From NCBI RefSeq assembly GCF_034661175.1, contig NZ_CP141058.1:4030001-4094000 (forward strand): a DNA stretch of 64,000 bases, in the 5' to 3' direction. Source of the stretch: Nocardioides renjunii. Lineage in GTDB: Bacteria > Actinomycetota > Actinomycetes > Propionibacteriales > Nocardioidaceae. A program made the position numbers and the translations under genes. The notes beneath the pieces were generated by a model that was not told where the DNA came from, searched no databases, and was given only the letters and a program-made list of their open reading frames with translations. The first letter of the stretch is position 1. Every line of letters begins with the position of its first letter. Shown here piece by piece: positions 58,889 to 64,000 of the stretch.

Positions 58889-59931
58889 CGACGGAGGCGC
58901 TGCCGGTCAACCCCTGGGAGAAGTGGGGGTGGGCGTTCGCGTCCATCTGGCTGGTCTTCCTCGTCTTCCCGATCACCGCCGCCGTCGAGTCCGACGTCCC
59001 CCTCGCCGGCAAGGTGGCCGCCCTGCTCTGCATCGCGGGCTTCGCGGTGGCCAACGTGCTGGGCTACTCCCAGCGCTGCAGCACCTGGCTGGCGCTGGGC
59101 GTCATGCTCGCCCTCGCCCTCGCCACGCTGCCGGTCATCGGGATCGGCGTCATCTCCTTCACGCCCTACCTCGCCATCCTCTCGGCCCTCGAGCTGCCGA
59201 GCCCGGCGTGGAAGTGGGCGGTCGCGCTGTGGGCGGCGTTCCCCGTGCTGTCGCTGATGGACATCGACGGCTTCCCGACGTTCTTCTTCCTCATGCTCTG
59301 GCCGATCATGGTCGGCGGCGTGATGCTCCGCATCTTCGGCGAGCGCGAGGAGCTCGCCCACGAGGCACGCGGCGAGCACGCCCTCGTCGCCGAGCGGGAG
59401 CGCGTCGCCCGCGACGTCCACGACGTCCTCGGGCACTCCCTCACCGCGTTGTCGGTCAAGGCCGAGCTCGCCGCCCGCCTGATCGACCTCGACCCCGACC
59501 GGGCCAAGCAGGAGCTCGAGTCGATCCAGACCACGGCGCGGCAGGCGCTCGCCGAGGTCCGCGCGACCGTCGGCGGGCTGCGGGCCGGCAACCTCGAGGC
59601 CGAGCTGGCCGCGGCGCCGCGCGTCCTGGCCGACGCGGGGGTGACGACGCAGGTCGTCGGCGCCGTCGCCGACACCGACCCGCGGCATCGCGCACTGCTC
59701 GCCTGGGTGCTGCGCGAGTCGGTCACCAACGTCGTGCGCCACGCGCGGGCCGGGTCGGTCGTCATCGAGCTCGGCGCCCGCGGCATGAGCGTCACCGACG
59801 ACGGCGCGGGGTGCGCCGGCGCGGAGGGCAACGGCCTGCGCGGGATGCGGGAGCGCGTCGCCGGCGTGGGCGGCACCCTCAGCGTCACCGCGACCACCCC
59901 CGGGACCCGGGTCGAGGTGGGTCTGCCGTGA
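58885..59931 (+). CDS. Sensor histidine kinase (HisKA_3, DesK/LiaS type)
   Basis: A 348-aa kinase with five or six N-terminal helices (about 12-145), a phosphoacceptor motif RDVHDVLGHSLTALSVKAE (His near 179), and a HATPase with RESVTNVVRHARAG (N-box) and GNGLRGMRERV (G-box). GTG start at 58885 coupled to the permease stop. With the transporter genes this is a BceRS/DesKR-style drug-sensing and detoxification arrangement. Confidence 0.92.
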   Translation: MTTEALPVNPWEKWGWAFASIWLVFLVFPITAAVESDVPLAGKVAALLCIAGFAVANVLGYSQRCSTWLALGVMLALALATLPVIGIGVISFTPYLAILSALELPSPAWKWAVALWAAFPVLSLMDIDGFPTFFFLMLWPIMVGGVMLRIFGEREELAHEARGEHALVAERERVARDVHDVLGHSLTALSVKAELAARLIDLDPDRAKQELESIQTTARQALAEVRATVGGLRAGNLEAELAAAPRVLADAGVTTQVVGAVADTDPRHRALLAWVLRESVTNVVRHARAGSVVIELGARGMSVTDDGAGCAGAEGNGLRGMRERVAGVGGTLSVTATTPGTRVEVGLP

Positions 59932-60533
59932 TCAGGCTGCTGCTCGCCGACGACCAGGCCCTCGTGCGCGGCGCCCTGGCCGCGCTGCTCGACCTCGAGA
60001 CCGACCTGGAGGTCGTGGCGCAGGTCGGACGCGGCGACGAGGTCGTCGAGGCCGCGCGGACCTCCGCGGCCGACGTCTGCCTGCTCGACATCGAGATGCC
60101 GGGCCTCAACGGCATCGACGCCGCGGCCGCCGTACGCCGTGACCTGCCCGGCGTGCGGTCCCTCATCGTCACCACCTTCGGGCGGCCGGGCTACGTCCGC
60201 CGCGCCATCGAGGCCGGGGCCTCCGGCTTCGTCGTCAAGGACACGCCCGCCCGGCAGCTCGCCGACGCCGTGCGCCGGGTGCACTCCGGGCTCCGGGTCG
60301 TCGACCCGGACCTCGCGGCCGAGTCGCTGATCGACGGGCCGAGCCCGCTCACCGGGCGCGAGCGCGAGCTGCTCACGTACGCCCTCGACGGCTCACCCGT
60401 GGCGGCGATCGCCGCGCGGGTGCACCTCTCGGAGGGCACGGTGCGCAACCATCTCTCCGCCGCGATCGGCAAGACCGGCGCCACCACGCGCAGCGAGGCT
60501 GCCCGGATCGCCCAGGACCGCGGCTGGCTGTGA
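59928..60533 (+). CDS. NarL/LuxR-family response regulator
   Basis: A 201-aa regulator: receiver with Asp pair LLLADDQ and phosphoacceptor in VCLLDIEMPGLNGID near 54, TTF and GFVVKDT, then a LuxR HTH (TGRERELLTYALDGSPVAAIAARVHLSEGTVRNHLSAAIGKTG in pieces). GTG start overlaps the kinase stop by 4 bp. Its last 141 bp lie opposite the end of the convergent acyltransferase gene. Confidence 0.92.
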   Translation: MIRLLLADDQALVRGALAALLDLETDLEVVAQVGRGDEVVEAARTSAADVCLLDIEMPGLNGIDAAAAVRRDLPGVRSLIVTTFGRPGYVRRAIEAGASGFVVKDTPARQLADAVRRVHSGLRVVDPDLAAESLIDGPSPLTGRERELLTYALDGSPVAAIAARVHLSEGTVRNHLSAAIGKTGATTRSEAARIAQDRGWL

Positions 60534-61553
60534 GCGACCGGCTCCGAACCGGCCCCTGGCCCGCAGGCACGGTCGCTCCACGTAGCGGAACGAGAGCGCG
60601 GGGACCAGGAAGGTGAGCAGGAGCTTGACCGGCATCTGCGCGGGACCCGGGACCGGGGTCGCGGCGATGATCGCGACGACGGGCAGGTTCCAGAGGTAGA
60701 TGCCGTAGGACCGCTCGCCCACCCACGTCAGCGGGCGCAGCGACGCCAGCCGGTGCAGCGGCGTCGATCGGCCGTCCACCAGTCCCGCGACGAGGACCGC
60801 GGCAGCGAGGGCCACCGCGGTGGACCCCCCGAAGCGGAAGTAGAACGGCTCGCCGAGGTGCGCCGGGAGGACGGCGAAGACCGGGAACACCAGCGCCGCC
60901 ACGACGAGGAGCCCTGTGGGGACGCGCAGCGCCCGCCGGGCGAGGAGGAAGGCGATAAGGGCGCCGATGAGCAGCTGCTCGGCGCGGGTGTCGGGCGCGT
61001 AGGCGATGCGCTGCGCGCTCCAGTCGGTGCCGGCCCCGACCGCGAGCCGGTAGCCGACGGCGACGAGGACGACCGCGCCCATGATCGCCACCCGGTGCCG
61101 GCGCAGCGCGAACGTGGTGAGCGCCAGCGGCCAGACGAGGTAGAAGTACTCCTCGACCGAGAGCGACCAGGTGTGGAGCATCCAGCCGAGGTCGGTGCCG
61201 GCCGCGGCGAGGGCCGACGACGTGTAGGTGACGGCCGCGAGGGCACCCAGCAGGGACGCCGACCTGTCCGTGACGGGGAGCAGCGCGAACAGGGGCGCCG
61301 CCACCGCGCAGCACAGCAGCAGGGCGGGCAGGAGCCGCAGCGCGCGGCGTACGAAGAAGGCGCGCAGGTCGACCCGCCCGCTCGCCCCGAGCTCCACGAG
61401 GAGCAGCCGGGTGATCAGGAAGCCGCTCAGGACGAAGAACAGGTCGACGCCGACGTAGCCCCCGGGAAGCCGGTCCGACATCGCGTGGAACGCCACGATC
61501 GCCAGGACGGCCACGCCGCGGACCCCGTCGAGCGGAGCCTGCCGTGCGGTCAT
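60393..61553 (-). CDS. Acyltransferase 3 family membrane protein
   Basis: A 386-aa O-acyltransferase: LDGVRGVAVLAIVAFHAMSDR (His near 23), GVDLFFVLSGFLITRLLL, RAFFVRRALRLLPALLL and TWSLSVEEYFYLVWPL near 150. About ten helices. The family ends near residue 335 (FRYVERPCLRARGRF); the last 45-50 residues, Gly/Arg-rich, are read from the strand opposite the response regulator because no earlier stop exists. This 141-bp convergent overlap is unusual and the C-terminal tail may be non-functional. Confidence 0.85.
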   Translation of the reverse strand: MTARQAPLDGVRGVAVLAIVAFHAMSDRLPGGYVGVDLFFVLSGFLITRLLLVELGASGRVDLRAFFVRRALRLLPALLLCCAVAAPLFALLPVTDRSASLLGALAAVTYTSSALAAAGTDLGWMLHTWSLSVEEYFYLVWPLALTTFALRRHRVAIMGAVVLVAVGYRLAVGAGTDWSAQRIAYAPDTRAEQLLIGALIAFLLARRALRVPTGLLVVAALVFPVFAVLPAHLGEPFYFRFGGSTAVALAAAVLVAGLVDGRSTPLHRLASLRPLTWVGERSYGIYLWNLPVVAIIAATPVPGPAQMPVKLLLTFLVPALSFRYVERPCLRARGRFGAGRSQPAAVLGDPGSLAARGGAGLADRGGEMVAHRALREVHPRGDRRHG

Positions 61554-61628
61554 GGGCCAGTCTTGTCAGCCCGCGGGGACGTCGGCGCCGTTCCTTACCA
61601 GACGTACCCAAATCACGGGCAGGCCCGG

Positions 61629-61841
61629 TCAGAGGTCGCGGCGCTCCTCGACGTGGGTGGTGCGCGAGCGCTGGTTGTTCATGACGAGCGCCAGCACGAG
61701 CGCGAGGACGCCCGCGACCACCAGGATCCAGCCGACGGTGGTGGGGTCGACGACCTCCTGCACCGAGTCGGGGAACTCCTTGATGGCGAAGAGGAGGATC
61801 AGGCCGATGACGAGCAGCAAGATGCCGATTCCGATACCCAT
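61629..61841 (-). CDS. DUF6458-family small membrane protein
   Basis: A 70-aa protein with an N-terminal helix (GIGILLLVIGLILLFAI), a short EFPDSVQEVVD loop, and a second helix (VGWILVVAGVLALVLALVM), then a charged tail ending HVEERRDL. The two-helix hairpin with a short acidic loop fits DUF6458. AAGGAG before the ATG at 61841. Function unknown. Confidence 0.75.
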   Translation of the reverse strand: MGIGIGILLLVIGLILLFAIKEFPDSVQEVVDPTTVGWILVVAGVLALVLALVMNNQRSRTTHVEERRDL

Positions 61842-61937
61842 GACGACTCCTTCGTGGGGTGCGCGACCGTCACCGCAGCGTAGGGCAGGGGCCCCGCCGC
61901 GGCGGGACCGTGCCCGCCACGTCCTAGTCTCTGCAGC

Positions 61938-62759
61938 ATGACCGATCAGGAGCGCCTGGCCTCGCTCGTCGCCGTGTGGTGGGAGGCTGTCGACTCCTTC
62001 ACCCGGCTGCTCGAGCACGTCGGCGAGGACCAGTGGGCCACGCCGACCGACCTGCCCGGCTGGGACGTGCACGCCGTCGCGGCGCACACCGCCCACCTCG
62101 AGGCGCTCCTCGCGGGGCGCGACCACGACGAGGTCGAGATCGGCGAGGCGCCGCACGCGCACGGCTCCATGGGCCGCTTCACCGAGCAGGGGGTGGCCGC
62201 GCGCCGCTCCCACGACCCGGACGCGTTGATCACCGAGATCCGCGAGTCGACGACCGCCCGCCACACCCAGCTCCTCGCGGACCCGCCGACCGACGCCTCG
62301 GCGCCGGCGCCCGGTGCCTTCGGCGCGATCGGCTGGACCACGGGCCTGCTGCTGCGCAACCGCCCGCTCGACGTGTGGATGCACGAGCAGGACGTCCGCC
62401 GCGCCCTGGACCTGCCCGGCAACCTCGACTCGGCGCCGGCGCGGCACGCGACCGACTACCTCATGGAGAGCCTCCCCTACGTCGTCGCCAAGCGCGCCGG
62501 GGCGCCGGCGGGCAGCGCCGTACGGCTCCTGGTCGTCGGGCACGACCCGGTGACCGTGGTGGTGGGCGACGACGGCCGGGGGCGTGCGGCCGGCGCGGAC
62601 GAGACGCACGCGGCGCCGACCGCGACGCTGGCGATGGACCAGGAGACCTTCGTCGTCCTGGCCGGCGGTCGCCGACCGGCCGCACCCGGCCGCGTGGAGG
62701 TCACGGGGGACCGCGCGCTCGGCGAGCGGGTGCTCGCCTCGATGCGGGTGACGCCGTGA
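61938..62759 (+). CDS. Maleylpyruvate isomerase-like mycothiol-type enzyme
   Basis: A 273-aa DinB_2/MDMPI protein: N-terminal helical domain with LPGWDVHAVAAHTAHLEALLAG (His near 51 and 55), a central NRPLDVWMHEQDVRRALDLPG segment near 150 with further metal-ligand His, and a C-terminal alpha/beta sterol-carrier-like domain (about 195-270). This is the full-length form of the family seen at 10658-11284. Its stop overlaps the SDR pseudogene start. Confidence 0.82.
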   Translation: MTDQERLASLVAVWWEAVDSFTRLLEHVGEDQWATPTDLPGWDVHAVAAHTAHLEALLAGRDHDEVEIGEAPHAHGSMGRFTEQGVAARRSHDPDALITEIRESTTARHTQLLADPPTDASAPAPGAFGAIGWTTGLLLRNRPLDVWMHEQDVRRALDLPGNLDSAPARHATDYLMESLPYVVAKRAGAPAGSAVRLLVVGHDPVTVVVGDDGRGRAAGADETHAAPTATLAMDQETFVVLAGGRRPAAPGRVEVTGDRALGERVLASMRVTP

Positions 62760-63690
62760 GCGCGGGCTGGACCCCGGCCGACGTGGGCGACCAGACCGGT
62801 CGCAGCGCCCTGGTCACCGGGCCGACGCTGGGCGGGCTGGGCTTCCACACCGCGCTCGGGCTGGCGCGCCACGGTGCCCGCGTGACGCTCGCGGGACGTA
62901 CGCCGGCCAAGCTCGACGCCGCGGCCGAGGCGATCACCGCCGAGGTGCCGGGCGCCGCCCTCGACACCCTCCTGGTCGACCTGTCCGACCTCGAGTCGGT
63001 CCGTGCCGCCGGCCGCGACGCCGCCCGGCTGGGACCGATCCACATCCTCGTCAACAACGCCGGCATCATGGCCAGCCCCTACCGCCGCACCCCGGACGGG
63101 CTGGAGTCGCAGATGGCGACCAACCACTTCGGCCCCTTCCTCCTCACCGGCCTGCTCCTCGACCAGCTCACCGCTTCCGGCGACGGCCGCGTCGTCACCC
63201 TCTCCTCGCAGATGCACCGCCTCGCCCGGTCGGCTCCCCTGGCTGACCCCCACGCGCGCCGGCGCCACAGCCGGTGGCGCGTCTACGCCCAGACCAAGCT
63301 CGCCAACCTGCTCTTCACCTTCGAGCTCGACCGGCGCCTGCGTCGGGCTGCGCTGCCGGTCACCGCACTGGCCGCGCATCCGGTCTCGCCGGCACCCACC
63401 TCGCCGTCAACGGCCAGCTCGGCACCACGCAGGGGCGACGCGCCGCCATCCTCGACGCCGCGGTCAAGGCGGTCTCGCAGTCGGCCGAGGCCGGCGCGTG
63501 GCCGACCCTCATGGCCGCCACCGCCGACCTGCCGGGAGGGACCTACGTCGGCCCCGGCGGTCCCGGGCAGGCCAGCGGCCCGCCGCAGGTCGTCGACACC
63601 ACGGCGCTGGCGCGCGACGAGATGGCCCAGCGCCGGCTGTGGGAGACGAGCGAGGAGACCGTCGGCCTGGCCTGGCCGGCGCGCGGCTAG
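62756..63690 (+). pseudogene. Short-chain dehydrogenase/reductase, frameshifted
   Basis: The gene reads as a normal SDR up to about residue 208: Rossmann segment ALVTGPTLGGLGFHTAL, NNAG in ILVNNAGIMAS, catalytic Ser in VVTLSSQMHRL and YAQTKLANLL (YxxxK). Near 63381 one base is missing from a G-run (expected CAT CCG GGT, found CATCCGGT), so the frame changes and the true C-terminus (LAGTHLAVNGQLGTTQGRRA and onward) continues in another frame to the stop at 63690. Either a genuine pseudogene or a sequencing error. Confidence 0.8.
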
Positions 63691-64000
63691 CGGCGGTCGC
63701 GCACGCGGACCAGGCCGGCCATGGTGCCGAGCCAGGCCGACCCCTCGGATCCGACCAGGACCTCGGAGCCGTTGCTGCCGGCGAGCAGCCCGGTGCCGGT
63801 GCGCACGCTCCACATGCTGCGGCCCGACTCGGCGTCGACGGCGGTGAGGTACCACGCGCTCACCCCGGCGAGGGAGGGCCGCTTGGTCCAGGCGTAGAGC
63901 AGCCCGGTGGGCCAGCTGGCCGTCGCGCCCGAGCTCGGCGAGACGGCGTCGCTCGTCCACCGCAGCGCGCAGCCGTCGGCCGCCAGGTCGACGCGGGCGA
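63687..64000 (-). CDS. C-terminal part of a beta-propeller/PQQ-like protein (incomplete)
   Basis: 103 residues of a gene running in from the right edge, ending at 63687 with a stop that overlaps the SDR stop by 4 bp (convergent). Strand-like repeats (LYAWTKRPSLAGVSAWYLTAVD, SGRSMWSVRTGTGLLAGSNGSE, AWLGTMAGLVRVRD) suggest a beta-propeller of the PQQ or WD kind. The start and identity are outside the window. Confidence 0.7.
   Translation of the reverse strand, partial: ARVDLAADGCALRWTSDAVSPSSGATASWPTGLLYAWTKRPSLAGVSAWYLTAVDAESGRSMWSVRTGTGLLAGSNGSEVLVGSEGSAWLGTMAGLVRVRDRR

Overview
The window is very GC-rich, gene-dense chromosomal DNA with strong codon bias. Many neighbouring genes overlap by 4 bp (GTGA or ATGA). 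Family content points to an actinobacterium, most likely of the Nocardioides type: mycothiol-type DinB/maleylpyruvate isomerase proteins, a FadE5-like acyl-CoA dehydrogenase, a mycobacterial-type membrane Fe-S reductase, an IdeR/DmdR iron box, WXG100 proteins and leaderless promoters. No 16S rRNA gene is present, so the genus is an inference. I see no IS element, prophage or CRISPR array.

Layout. 1-3.9 kb (minus): hutI, hutF and an M20 amidohydrolase for lower histidine degradation; hutU-hutH lie 23 kb away at 27-30.2 kb. 4.2-7.7 kb: a nitroreductase, then a minus-strand operon of a tiny Arg/Ser-rich peptide gene (7517-7657), a perfect hairpin, an ABC exporter and a small Ser/Thr kinase. 7.8-14.8 kb: M20 peptidase, MFS exporter, DinB-like enzyme, two glycosyltransferases, and a TetR plus DHFR-family pair. 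14.9-21.6 kb (minus): a tightly coupled operon of VanX-like dipeptidase, alanine racemase, D-Ala ligase, acyltransferase, sensor kinase and response regulator, followed by PspC and truncated globin genes. 21.7-26.9 kb: DUF1992 protein, two CitE/Mcl-type lyases, MFS, M48 protease. 30-34.4 kb: LuxR regulator, vanadium haloperoxidase-like protein, two small membrane coiled-coil proteins, IclR regulator.

34.4-38.9 kb is a type VII secretion-type toxin island: a WXG100-like protein, a toxin with an ADP-ribosyltransferase (ART) C-terminus, an unknown 149-aa protein, a second stand-alone ART-like protein and an ADP-ribosylglycohydrolase, all minus strand and overlapping, with two more WXG100-like genes divergently placed. 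39-44.2 kb: a membrane Fe-S reductase with nine SLFD motifs in a long disordered tail, then a ribbon-helix-helix gene under a large palindrome, a DUF4097 beta-repeat protein and a 30-aa ORF. 44.2-49.2 kb: siderophore uptake and iron-release operon under an iron box. 49.2-57.1 kb: dcd, SGNH hydrolase, tRNA-Gly with a 3' remnant copy, C39-type protein, lipoprotein, DUF2461, Rrf2 regulator and FadE5-like dehydrogenase. 57.2-64 kb: ABC-2 transporter with two-component system, acyltransferase, DUF6458, DinB-like enzyme, a frameshifted SDR gene and the 3' end of an incomplete gene.

The two best candidates for undescribed systems are the Arg/Ser-rich peptide, exporter and kinase operon (4.8-7.7 kb) and the ART toxin and ADP-ribosylhydrolase module (34.4-38.9 kb). 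The VanX-Alr-Ddl-sensor operon comes next.
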